From Thermoplasmata archaeon (lineage in GTDB: Archaea > Thermoplasmatota > Thermoplasmata > Lutacidiplasmatales > UBA184), in assembly GCA_027315455.1 (NCBI GenBank), contig DAHUXZ010000010.1, positions 1 to 60,016 of the forward strand: 60,016 nt of DNA, given 5' to 3'. The position numbers were made by a program, and so were the translations under genes. The notes beneath the pieces were generated by a model, which was not told where the DNA came from, did not search any database, and was given only the letters and a program-made list of their open reading frames with translations. Position 1 is the stretch's first letter; every line of letters starts with the position of its first letter. Shown one piece after another: positions 17,601-24,274 of this stretch.

Positions 17601-20391
17601 CGCGAGCGTGCCGGACCCGGGGGGCTACCTCAACGGCTACGGCAACGGGGTCTTCGGCTTCGGCTCGGCGAACGGTGCCTACGCACCGATCGTGCTGGGC
17701 GTCACTGCGAACACCCCCTTCGTCCACCTCCCCACCTACGGAGCCGGAGCGCCGGTCGTCGACCTCTTCGGGGCCGTCGCCGGCACGCTGATGGACGGGA
17801 GCGCGTTCAACGCCAGCCTCAACGCGTCGGTGCGGCCGGCTCCGTTCACGGAGGTGCAGGTCGAGGCCTACGGGACCTCCTTCAACCCGTTCAACGTGAT
17901 GCAGACCGGTGCCGGCGGCAACTACGTCGGGTTCATCCCCTCCGGCGCGGGCGAGACCATCCATGGCTTCGGTGCGACGTACTTCACGGCGGCGCTCTCC
18001 GAGCCGCCGGTCCCCTCGGGCGCGATGCTCAGCGTGCCCCCGATCGATGTGCCCCGCTACGGCTGGGTCACGGCGCACTTCGCGGACAACGTCACGGGCG
18101 CCCCGCTGGCCGGTGTCCCCGTGTCGGTCGCGTACCTGGACGTCGTGAACGCCACCCCGATCGATATGACGGAGACGAGCAACGGGGCGGGCGACGTCAA
18201 CGTGAGCGCCCCGCCGGTGTCCGCGGCGCGCGTCGCCTGGGGCCTCCCGGGGTACCTCAACAACTCGACCTCCGTATCGGTCGGCCAGGCCCGGACGATC
18301 GGCCTCGGCCGCGTCGGGCTCGCGCCGGGCGGCCCGTCGCTCTACGGCTGGGTGCAGAGCGCGTCGCTCGGGGGCGCCGCGGGCCCGCCCGGCGCGACCG
18401 TCGTCGACGCGACGACGCACGCGGCCCTCCCGTCGGCGCGGGTCATCGCCATCCCCCCGTTCGGCCCGTCGACCCCGATGGTCCAGACGAACGGTCTCGG
18501 CCAGTTCCTCCTCTACGCGCCGGCCCAGCCGGGCGTGGGGATCTCCTTCGAGATGCCGGCGTACGATGCCCAGGTCGTCACGCTCAACCTCTCGGCCGGA
18601 GGCCGGACGGTCCTGCCCCGCGTCAACCTGACGGGGAACGGGATCGTCGCCGGCCGCGTGGTCTCCGAGCCCGGGAACCTCTCCGTGGGCGACATCCAGG
18701 TGTCGGTGTGTCCCGCGCAGTCTCCCGGGTGCCCGCAGTTCACCTCCACGAACGGCTCGGGGGTGTTCTGGGTCGCCGCGAGCGCCGGCAGCGATGTCGT
18801 GACCGTGATCTCCGCGCAGTACCTGACCAACGTCACCCGGGGGGTGAACGTCCCCAGCGACGGGTTCGTCTCGGTCGGCGCCATCCCCGTCTACGCCTTC
18901 GGCCAGGTCTCCGGGGTCGTGCGCGGGATCCCCACCGGCTTCGCCGTGCCGCAGGCGAACGTCAGCATCTGCTCGCCGCTCGCGCCCCTCCCGCTGGGAT
19001 GCTTTGTCTCGGTGCGGGTCGGACCCAACGGTTCGTTCACCCTCCCGATCCCGCCGAGCACCTACCTTCTCTACGTCACCGCGCCGTACTTCAACGCCTC
19101 GTTCCGGGAGATCTCGATCTCCCCCGGGGAGCACCTCTCCGTGGGTACGATCTTCCTGGTCTCGTACGGCGTGGTCACCGGCCGCGCCGTCTCGGTCCTC
19201 GGTGGCGCGCCGGTGGCGAACGCGACGGTGATCGTCTGCTCCCTCACGCCCGGGGTCGGCTGCAGCGCGCGCGCCAACGGCTCAGCCGACGGGGCGTTCG
19301 TCGTGGTCGCCCCGCCCGGCCCGGGCGACCTCACCGTCTCCGCCCCGGGGTTCCTCGACAACTTCAGCGCGGTGAGCGTGCCCGCGGGCGGGACCCTCGA
19401 CCTGGGGAGCGTCGACCTCGTCCCGATCGGTCCGGCGGTCCCCGAGACGATCAGCGGCCGCGTGGTGTCGGCCAGCGGCCTCGGCGCCGCGATAACCGGC
19501 GCGGCCGTGACCGCGACGCAGAACGGCGTCAGCGTCGCGAGCGCCTCGACGGACGGGAGCGGGGCGTTCGTCCTGACCGTGTACTATGGAAGCTTCACCC
19601 TCGTCTCCTCGGCGGCGGGATACCGCTCCAACCGGACCGCGTTGGTGGTGCACGCGAACGTGACGGGGCTGACCGTCTCCCTCGCGACGATGACCTACTC
19701 GGTCACCGGCACCGTGACCGATGCCGCGACGCGCTCTCCCCTCGCGGGCGTCGCGATCCGGCACGGCGGTACGCTTTTCGCGCTCAGCGACGCCGGCGGG
19801 CAGTTCGCCTTCGCGGTGGAGAACGGGACCTACGCGCTCGTCGCGAGCGCCACCCCGGCGACCGTCGGGGCGTACGCCCCGCTCGCCTTCTCGGTGACGG
19901 TCAGCGGTGCCTCGCTGGTGCGGGCCATCGCCCTCGTCGCCGCCGCCACGACGGTCTTAGGTTCCGTCGTCGACGCCCGCACCGGCCTTCCGATCGCGGG
20001 CGCCGTCGTAACCGCGACCGGGGCCGCGCTGCCGGGGCCCGACCACCGGGCCTCGGCGACGACCGACGCGCTCGGCGCGTTCCGTCTCCTCCTGCCGTCC
20101 GGGGCCTACACGCTCAACGTCTCCGCCATCGGCTACCGGCCGTTCTCGGAGGGGATCGCGTCGCCGACCGGGGCCGGGGGCCTCGCGCTGGCCCTGTCGC
20201 CCACCGCGGCCGGCCCGTCCGGTCCGTCGCTGACGGTCCCCCTCCTCCTCGGTCTCCTCGCGGGGGGTTTGGTCGCCGGTGCGGTCGTCCTCGTGCTCCG
20301 GCGTCGCCGGCCACCGCCCCCTCCCTCGGCGCCCGCGTGGGCCTACGAGATCGTCGAGCCGACCGCCCCCGAGGAGGGGCCCCCGGTCTAG
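14635..20391 (+). CDS. giant modular surface protein, 1,918 aa, carboxypeptidase-regulatory-like repeats
   Basis: A large secreted, membrane-anchored protein. It has an N-terminal signal/TM segment (about residues 14-38), a Pro/Ala-rich linker, some 17-18 beta-sandwich modules and a C-terminal membrane helix followed by an Arg-rich stop-transfer and a short cytoplasmic tail. Modules follow the pattern V-x-G-x-V-x-D-(4)-G-x-P-(I/L)-x-x-A-x-V ... NGSF ... Y-x-L-x-x-x-A-x-G-(Y/F), the carboxypeptidase regulatory-like (transthyretin-like) fold. Most modules carry a paired Cys motif; the last three (from about 19450) do not. NxS/T sequons abound. ATG 14635 places the hydrophobic signal near the terminus; 14599 is possible. 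It ends tail to tail with coxB, sharing CTAG. It is likely an S-layer-associated or adhesin-like protein; no enzymatic domain was seen. Confidence 0.85.
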   Translation: MEARGPFHGPSSVRAASWAALFAVVVVLLLPGLPVAPAAVGHPPPRVGGAGRAPAVPGGAPAGRLSGVDPVGQRGIDVPALALRELRAWQAANPVEPTVTPTSGAAPLPRATEPPRPRAAASAAVTGRVYDVTFGQPIANATVFLTPLLGSCQNATCSVNSTPTATNGSFTLGAPAAAYTLGFGAPLYLANSTWITLTAGRTRSAGILFLVHEGYAEGVVEAAIPGHPPLAGVSVTSLSRDGQLKGNPTVVTATNGSFRVPVPPLPSQINFDPPLPPNASIPSPYLPNETYANVTPYSTVDVGTVYLEGGVAVNATFYDEGTGRPIATDLPSQLSVCHRSPSFCLAPFLDHAGPNVSGWGIPGAASVVAYAIGYVVNSTPLPDLPDTNATVDLGRIYLVPMGAAEVSANVTGGDPSGGVWPAGNVSVAVCTLNGEEVAIQAGPGGPMTMGDCWPTGSAPGVALTFAIGSTTYAPGPPLHDAVILNAVPATDSLPLAYSMVDQYAPRFPTRFSNLTWTNLTAGGVTVVGAIDLLPGTYLQGNVSIPGVRGPLAGDIGSISVCEEGNPLVCADPGVVYGLGGPVPSGCFASNSTFCVPAPPGPDRVTVTGFGGLESNWTWTEVPSGCCAQEGRPTDIGAIHLSALGKGWGTVSGSVLSAASRAPLGGFATSIFVCPVGPPPVGRFAPSCQSGSANGTTGAFNLTAPVGWDQVDASAPGYQENWTWVDVTGANTTGALDLTPDAVVGGRVITPDGRGLYGAVVQACEMGSNVNGATCFTLGTTDTFGEYNGTLRGGPLPWGSYELVATAGGFAQNWTWVNTTVNAITLAPPITLWPLGFGGGPARPAAPGTTSVGAWVSGRLVDHRTGYGIPSATVEVCAILTGNCAPAGSTTYGGTFNVSMQTGYYDLTFTPLGYDPTTIFVNGTVPVIDLGAVRDVAYPWVSGRVLLGPWTNLTEVDGVGPSISFFACTGAYLQGICGPQTTTDSGGYFNASVPDPGGYLNGYGNGVFGFGSANGAYAPIVLGVTANTPFVHLPTYGAGAPVVDLFGAVAGTLMDGSAFNASLNASVRPAPFTEVQVEAYGTSFNPFNVMQTGAGGNYVGFIPSGAGETIHGFGATYFTAALSEPPVPSGAMLSVPPIDVPRYGWVTAHFADNVTGAPLAGVPVSVAYLDVVNATPIDMTETSNGAGDVNVSAPPVSAARVAWGLPGYLNNSTSVSVGQARTIGLGRVGLAPGGPSLYGWVQSASLGGAAGPPGATVVDATTHAALPSARVIAIPPFGPSTPMVQTNGLGQFLLYAPAQPGVGISFEMPAYDAQVVTLNLSAGGRTVLPRVNLTGNGIVAGRVVSEPGNLSVGDIQVSVCPAQSPGCPQFTSTNGSGVFWVAASAGSDVVTVISAQYLTNVTRGVNVPSDGFVSVGAIPVYAFGQVSGVVRGIPTGFAVPQANVSICSPLAPLPLGCFVSVRVGPNGSFTLPIPPSTYLLYVTAPYFNASFREISISPGEHLSVGTIFLVSYGVVTGRAVSVLGGAPVANATVIVCSLTPGVGCSARANGSADGAFVVVAPPGPGDLTVSAPGFLDNFSAVSVPAGGTLDLGSVDLVPIGPAVPETISGRVVSASGLGAAITGAAVTATQNGVSVASASTDGSGAFVLTVYYGSFTLVSSAAGYRSNRTALVVHANVTGLTVSLATMTYSVTGTVTDAATRSPLAGVAIRHGGTLFALSDAGGQFAFAVENGTYALVASATPATVGAYAPLAFSVTVSGASLVRAIALVAAATTVLGSVVDARTGLPIAGAVVTATGAALPGPDHRASATTDALGAFRLLLPSGAYTLNVSAIGYRPFSEGIASPTGAGGLALALSPTAAGPSGPSLTVPLLLGLLAGGLVAGAVVLVLRRRRPPPPPSAPAWAYEIVEPTAPEEGPPV

Positions 20392-20849
20392 GTCACTTCG
20401 AGGAACGCCCGCATCGTCCCGTGGTACGTCCCGCAGAACTCCGTGCACTGGATGAGGTACTGCGTTCCGGCCGCCACGTTCGGGATGCTGAAGGCGAAGG
20501 TGTTGACCCGGCCCGGGATCGCGTCGATGCGTACGCCGAGGTCGGGGATGTTGAAGGAGTGGACGACATCGGCCGCGGTCACGTTGATCTGGACCGTACT
20601 GCCGGGAGCGGCCCAGAAGGCGCCGCCGCTCACGGAGTTCGTGCTCGCGTCGTAGCTCGTGTTGAAGCAGGTGCCGTTCGCGGGGTAGCAGAACTCCCAG
20701 AACCACTGGTGGCCGATCACGTCGACGTACTCGTCCGGATGCGCGGGGAGGCTGTCGACATGGTAGAGGAGGATCGTGGAGTACGCCGCCACGCCCGTGA
20801 TGAGCGCGACGGTGATCAGCGTCCAGGTCAGCTCGAGCCGGTTAACCAT
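20388..20849 (-). CDS. coxB: heme-copper oxidase subunit II (CuA domain)
   Basis: Electron-entry subunit of the terminal oxidase. It has one N-terminal membrane helix (about residues 7-30) and an external cupredoxin domain of normal size. The binuclear CuA ligand set is complete: a His in DVVHSFNIP, then Cys, Glu, Cys, His and Met in QCTEFCGTYHGTMRAF. The aromatic HQWFWEF patch used for electron entry is also present. The start ATG 20849 overlaps the stop of the upstream small membrane gene by 8 bp, so the two are coupled. It is about 7 kb from coxA and on the opposite strand. Confidence 0.95.
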   Translation of the reverse strand: MVNRLELTWTLITVALITGVAAYSTILLYHVDSLPAHPDEYVDVIGHQWFWEFCYPANGTCFNTSYDASTNSVSGGAFWAAPGSTVQINVTAADVVHSFNIPDLGVRIDAIPGRVNTFAFSIPNVAAGTQYLIQCTEFCGTYHGTMRAFLEVT

Positions 20850-21072
20850 AGCGCCGCCCCCGGGTCGCCGGGTCCCGGAACTTCCACAGGGCGTAGCTCA
20901 GCAGCGCGTAGGTGAGCGCCGCCCCCGCGACCGAGATCACGAGGAGCACCCAGACGACGGGCATCGTCTCCTGGAGGTTGGTCTGGACGGCGAGGGCGCC
21001 CCCGCTCGTCGCGAGTATCCCGAGGAGGCCGGTGACCGCGAGGGTGGCCTGGGCTGCCCGGCGCCGACGCAC
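20842..21072 (-). CDS. small two-helix membrane protein upstream of coxB (candidate oxidase subunit)
   Basis: A 76-residue product with two membrane helices (about residues 9-28 and 36-58) and a basic C-terminus; no family recognised. The frame is open much further upstream, but the TATA box at 21095-21100 predicts transcription starting at about 21070. GTG 21072 is therefore chosen as a leaderless start. The stop lies inside the coxB start (ATGGTTAA), giving strict translational coupling. The position suggests a small structural or assembly subunit of the oxidase, possibly replacing the second N-terminal helix that the short CoxB lacks; that is inference. Confidence 0.72.
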   Translation of the reverse strand: MRRRRAAQATLAVTGLLGILATSGGALAVQTNLQETMPVVWVLLVISVAGAALTYALLSYALWKFRDPATRGRRYG

Positions 21073-21094
21073 GACCGGTCGGAGGAGCCGGTGG

Positions 21095-21100
21095 ATATAT
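21095..21100 (-). promoter_or_regulatory. TATA box of the small-subunit/coxB operon
   Basis: Minus-strand AATATATCC, with its centre 25 bp upstream of GTG 21072, indicating a leaderless transcript. It lies 4 bp from the palindrome at 21105-21118. Confidence 0.75.
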
Positions 21101-21104
21101 TCCC

Positions 21105-21118
21105 CGCGTACGTACGCG
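21105..21118. promoter_or_regulatory. 14-bp perfect palindrome CGCGTACGTACGCG (operator candidate)
   Basis: Perfect dyad centred on GTACGTAC, directly upstream of the coxB-operon TATA box, where factor B or an activator would contact. It is in the divergent spacer between the coxB operon and the second cupredoxin gene. It shares its core with the sites at 13414 and 23053. Confidence 0.68.
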
Positions 21119-21162
21119 CAACCCGGGTGCCCCCGGGTGGCGGGCGTCCCCGGCGGGGGCGA

Positions 21163-21171
21163 ATACGTACG
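21163..21171. promoter_or_regulatory. imperfect ATACGTACG site upstream of the second cupredoxin gene
   Basis: A one-mismatch version of the GTACGTAC core, about 5 bp before a weak TATA-like CCCTTTGAA (21176-21184), followed by a half-site CCGTAC at 21185-21190. It probably belongs to the same regulon as the perfect palindromes. Confidence 0.5.
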
Positions 21172-21235
21172 GAAGCCCTTTGAACCGTACCCCCGTCCGG
21201 GGCCCGGCGCGCTCTCGCCGCCCGGTGAGTTTCGA

Positions 21236-21898
21236 ATGGTCCGTCGTCCGCTGCGTGCGTTCCTGGCTATCGCGGTCCTCGCCGTCGTCGTGATCGTCGC
21301 CGCCGGACGGCCCGCCATCGCCCAGCCGCCCGCCGCCGCGTCCGCCCACGCGACGGAGACCCTCGGCGTCACCGTCGGGACGGCGTTCGCCTTTACCGTG
21401 TCGACCAACGAGGTCACGCCGGGCGATACCGTCACGGTCCAGATCACCCAGACCGACGACGTCGAGCACACGTTCACCCTTTCCTCCGTGGCGAACTACA
21501 CGATCCCGAGCTCCGACTCCTCGGACCAGCTCACCGCCTTCTTCGCGCAGCATCCCCCCCTCGTCAACGTCACGATCCCCTCCGGCCAGGCGACGCTGAC
21601 GGCCTCCTTCACCGCCCCGCCGCTCGGCGTCTACGAGTACGTCTGCCTGATCCCCGGCCACTTCCAGGCCGGGATGAGCGGCCTCCTGGGCTCCGGCGTG
21701 CTCCCCGCGGGGTCGACGGCGCCGACGACGGGACCCGGCTGGCAGGTCTTCGCGATCGGCGGGACGGTCGCCTCCCTCGTCATCCTGGCCCTCGTCCTCG
21801 GCTTCGTGGTCGGCCGGCGGCGGGGCGCCGTCCACGAGATGCCCCCCGAGCGCTTGGGCTACCCCGAGCCCGCTCCCCCGACGCCTCCGGCGAAGTAG
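21236..21898 (+). CDS. membrane-anchored single-domain cupredoxin
   Basis: Blue copper protein with a signal/anchor helix (about residues 6-26), one cupredoxin domain and a C-terminal membrane helix (about residues 178-200). The type-1 site is complete: His78 in VEHTFTL, then Cys137-x4-His142-x4-Met147 in CLIPGHFQAGM. The domain closely resembles domain 2 of the 13466 protein, so the two are paralogues. ATG 21236 gives a good signal peptide; the longer frame is promoter DNA. It is divergent from the coxB operon and just upstream of the AbrB-PhoU regulator. The likely role is electron transfer to CuA; a copper-storage role cannot be excluded. Confidence 0.88.
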   Translation: MVRRPLRAFLAIAVLAVVVIVAAGRPAIAQPPAAASAHATETLGVTVGTAFAFTVSTNEVTPGDTVTVQITQTDDVEHTFTLSSVANYTIPSSDSSDQLTAFFAQHPPLVNVTIPSGQATLTASFTAPPLGVYEYVCLIPGHFQAGMSGLLGSGVLPAGSTAPTTGPGWQVFAIGGTVASLVILALVLGFVVGRRRGAVHEMPPERLGYPEPAPPTPPAK

Positions 21899-21952
21899 GC
21901 CGCCGGGCGCGCGGCCGCGGCCGCAACGTCTAAGAAGGGCCCCTCGTTCCAA

Positions 21953-21976
21953 CCTACGAACCTTGTAGGAGGTTCG
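21953..21976 (+). promoter_or_regulatory. inverted repeats overlapping the ribosome-binding site of the AbrB-PhoU gene
   Basis: Two overlapping dyads occur here: CCTAC/GTAGG (21953-21957 and 21965-21969) and CGAACCT/AGGTTCG (21957-21963 and 21970-21976). AGGAGG at 21967-21972, 9 bp before GTG 21982, lies in the right-hand part, so the second hairpin would hide it. A weak TATA (TCTAAGAAG) is near 21930-21938. Either an operator or an RNA switch is possible. Confidence 0.5.
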
Positions 21977-21981
21977 GGGCT

Positions 21982-23028
21982 GTGTCGGTGGCGTGGGGAA
22001 CCCCGAGTCGGGAACGGCGCGTGCTGAAGGCGGGCCACTCGTCGATCGCGGTCACGCTGCCGAAACCCTGGGCCGAGGCGATGAACCTACGGCCCGGGGA
22101 CCTCATCGTCTTCGACCAGAACGATGACGGCACGCTCTACCTCAAGCCCGCCCCCACGCCGGGGACGACGGTGTCGATCGCGCCGTACCTCGTCCAGGCG
22201 CGGTCGTTCGACACCCCGGGACTCCTCGAGCGACTGGTCGTCGGGGCCTACCGCGTCGGGCACGACGCGATCGAGATCCGCACCGAGGAGCCGCTCGCCC
22301 CGGAACGCGCCGAGGAGCTGCTCCAGGCCGCGCGGGGTCTCCTGGGCGTCTCGGTGGTCGCTCAGGAGCCGACCCGGGTCGTCCTCCAGAACTTCATCGA
22401 CCCGTCGAAGTACGGGCTCCCGCAGCTCGTCCAGCGCATGAAGATGATCCTGGTCGCCTTCCTCGAGGAGTCGGAGGCGGTGCTCACCGACCGGGCGCGC
22501 TCCCGCCGGCTGACCGGACTCACCGAGGAATCGAAGAAGGTCCTCGCGCTCCTCGTCCGGCAGCTGTTCCTGGCGAGCCGCGACTGGTCGCTCGCGCGGC
22601 GCATCGGCAGCCCGGACCCCCGCCAGCTCCTCGAGTGGAGGGTCGTGGTCCAGGCGCTGGAGGACCTCGGGGGCCTCCTCGCGGAGATCGCGGGGGAGCT
22701 CAATCGCGAGCCGGCGACGCTTAGGGAGGCCCGCGAGGTGCTCGGTCCGGTCCTCGGGGAGCTCAAGGAGCAGCTCAAGGCGGTCGTGGAGACCCTCATG
22801 CGCCCCTCGCTCGCCGCCTCCTGCGAGAGCCACGCGGACCTCGCGCGCCTCGTGGACACCGCGCGGGGCGCCCCTCGGCGCCTCAAGGGCCCGGCCCGGC
22901 GCAACGGGGCGCTCGCCGCCGCGGTCGCGCTGCAGCGGGCCTCGGTCTGCCTCGCCGGGCTCGGCGAGGTCGCCCTCGACCGCGCCGTCGCCGCCGGCAA
23001 CGAGACGATCCTCCTCGCGGTTCCGTGA
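21982..23028 (+). CDS. AbrB/SpoVT domain + PhoU domain regulator
   Basis: Archaeal PhoU-type regulator. Residues about 12-60 form a SpoVT-AbrB swapped-hairpin DNA-binding domain (RRVLKAGHSSIAVTLPKPWAEAMNLRPGD). A long all-helical part with PhoU-like helices follows (about residues 120-345), where PhoU domains bind metal clusters or partner proteins. The GTG start at 21982 has a strong AGGAGG 9 bp upstream. It sits between the cupredoxin and tat genes, inside the respiratory region, and no phosphate-transport genes are near. Control of the adjacent respiratory and copper genes is therefore a reasonable but unproven idea. Confidence 0.85.
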   Translation: MSVAWGTPSRERRVLKAGHSSIAVTLPKPWAEAMNLRPGDLIVFDQNDDGTLYLKPAPTPGTTVSIAPYLVQARSFDTPGLLERLVVGAYRVGHDAIEIRTEEPLAPERAEELLQAARGLLGVSVVAQEPTRVVLQNFIDPSKYGLPQLVQRMKMILVAFLEESEAVLTDRARSRRLTGLTEESKKVLALLVRQLFLASRDWSLARRIGSPDPRQLLEWRVVVQALEDLGGLLAEIAGELNREPATLREAREVLGPVLGELKEQLKAVVETLMRPSLAASCESHADLARLVDTARGAPRRLKGPARRNGALAAAVALQRASVCLAGLGEVALDRAVAAGNETILLAVP

Positions 23029-23052
23029 CCCTTCTTATACTTCGAGTATGAA

Positions 23053-23064
23053 CCGTACGTACGG
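23053..23064. promoter_or_regulatory. 12-bp perfect palindrome CCGTACGTACGG upstream of tatA
   Basis: Contains the GTACGTAC core. It follows a possible upstream TATA (TTATAC, 23035-23040) and a small ATACT/AGTAT hairpin (23037-23049). A second CGTACG (23077-23082) lies just before the CATATC box used for tatA. Confidence 0.65.
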
Positions 23065-23076
23065 GTAGAACCGCCC

Positions 23077-23094
23077 CGTACGAACCCCATATCG
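23077..23094 (+). promoter_or_regulatory. CGTACG half-palindrome and TATA (CCATATCG) of tatA
   Basis: CGTACG at 23077-23082, then CCATATCG (23087-23094) about 33 bp before ATG 23124. The spacing repeats the palindrome-then-TATA order seen at 13414 and 21105. Confidence 0.55.
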
Positions 23095-23123
23095 TCCCAA
23101 GGTCGGTGGTCGGCCCGGGACCC

Positions 23124-23324
23124 ATGTTCGATTCCCTGGACGACTGGTTGATCATCGCGATCGTCGTGGCGGTCCTGTTCTACGGATCGACCAAGATCCC
23201 GCAGCTGGCCCATGCGCTCGGCCGCTCCCTCGGCGAGTTCAAGAAGGGTCGGGCCGAGGTCGAGCGCGAGATCCGGGCCGAGCAGGCGGCGGCCCCGCCC
23301 CCGGCGGCGACGACCCCCCGCTGA
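23124..23324 (+). CDS. tatA: TatA-family twin-arginine translocase subunit
   Basis: Pore-forming component of the Tat pathway, which exports folded proteins such as Rieske. The 66-residue product has a short N-terminal membrane helix (about residues 7-22), the FYGSTKIPQLAHALGRSLGEFKKG hinge/amphipathic-helix region (described here by position 19-42) and an Ala/Pro-rich tail. ATG 23124 is preferred over GTG 23106 because it puts the membrane helix at the very N-terminus. It leads the operon that continues with tatC and the respiratory genes. Confidence 0.92.
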   Translation: MFDSLDDWLIIAIVVAVLFYGSTKIPQLAHALGRSLGEFKKGRAEVEREIRAEQAAAPPPAATTPR

Positions 23325-23419
23325 TCGCGCGAACTCCGTTCACGATGCCCGCAGACCCCTTCGGTCCAGGCCCGCGTTCCGCCCGCCGCCAGCGGCAGGA
23401 GGATCGGGCCGGGTGACCG

Positions 23420-24241
23420 ATGGGCGATCTCGATCGGATCCTGGGCATCCTGGGGGAAGCGCGCCGCCGCCTCTTCCGCCTCGCGGTGGTCCTCGGCCCC
23501 TTGTTCGGATTCCTCGTGACGTTCCGCCTGCAGCCGGTCGCGGTCGCCGTGGGCCCGCTCTCCGTGCCCCTGGCCTACCCGGTCCCGAACCTCTTCGACA
23601 ACGTGACGGCCCAGGTCTTCCGGGCCCTCGCGGCCTTCATGCTCCCGAGCAATGCGGTGCTCCTCAACGTCGGGGTCGGCGACTCGGTCGTCGTGCAGAT
23701 GGAGATCGGCCTGCTGTTGACCCTCATCCTCGGCATGCCGTGGATCATCCACGAGGTCGGGGCGTTCCTCGTTCCGGCGCTGCGCCGCAACGAGCGCGAG
23801 CTCCTGCGGCGGGTCGGCATCCCGGCCACGGTGCTGTTCACCGTCGGGACCCTCCTCGGGCTCCTGTTCATCACGCCGCTCACGTTCCGCCTTCTCTTCC
23901 AGTACATCGCGGCGCTGGGCCTGGCCCCGGTGATCGGGGTCCAGCAGTTCGTGACGTTCGCGCTGCTCTACACGCTCGCCTTCGGCGTCGTCTTCGAGCT
24001 GCCGGTCTTCGTCTACACCCTCACCCGCCTCGGGATCGTCCGGGCCGAGGTCTGGCGCCGCCACTGGCGGATCGCGGTGATCGGGTCCCTCGTCTTCGGG
24101 ATGATCATCACCCCGGACAACTCCGGCATCACCATGCTGCTCATCGCGCTGCCGATGATCGCGCTCTACCTGGGGGGCGCCTGGTTCGCCGAGCGCTGGG
24201 AGACGACGCGGCTGCGGCGGCCCCGGGTCGTGGGGGGGTGA
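23420..24241 (+). CDS. tatC: Sec-independent translocase TatC
   Basis: Receptor subunit of the Tat translocase, which recognises twin-arginine signals. The 273-residue polytopic protein has about six membrane helices and conserved TatC features. These include a hydrophobic segment with GMPWIIHEVGAFLVPAL (PW-x-x-xE-type motif), RRNERELLRR in the following cytoplasmic loop, and TPLTFRLLFQY and FELPVFVYTLTRLGI toward the end. The family length is 240-280. It lies 95 bp after tatA, with a purine-rich GGCAGGAGG upstream, and is followed within a few bases by a TatA/B-like gene. Confidence 0.94.
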   Translation: MGDLDRILGILGEARRRLFRLAVVLGPLFGFLVTFRLQPVAVAVGPLSVPLAYPVPNLFDNVTAQVFRALAAFMLPSNAVLLNVGVGDSVVVQMEIGLLLTLILGMPWIIHEVGAFLVPALRRNERELLRRVGIPATVLFTVGTLLGLLFITPLTFRLLFQYIAALGLAPVIGVQQFVTFALLYTLAFGVVFELPVFVYTLTRLGIVRAEVWRRHWRIAVIGSLVFGMIITPDNSGITMLLIALPMIALYLGGAWFAERWETTRLRRPRVVGG

Positions 24242-24274
24242 GGTAGGACGGCGCTCTTCTCCGACATCGACTGG

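Noticed and set aside
15628-19134. 1,168-codon minus-strand frame opposite the giant surface protein
   Set aside because: Antisense shadow; the plus-strand frame has signal peptide, modules, sequons and a C-terminal anchor.
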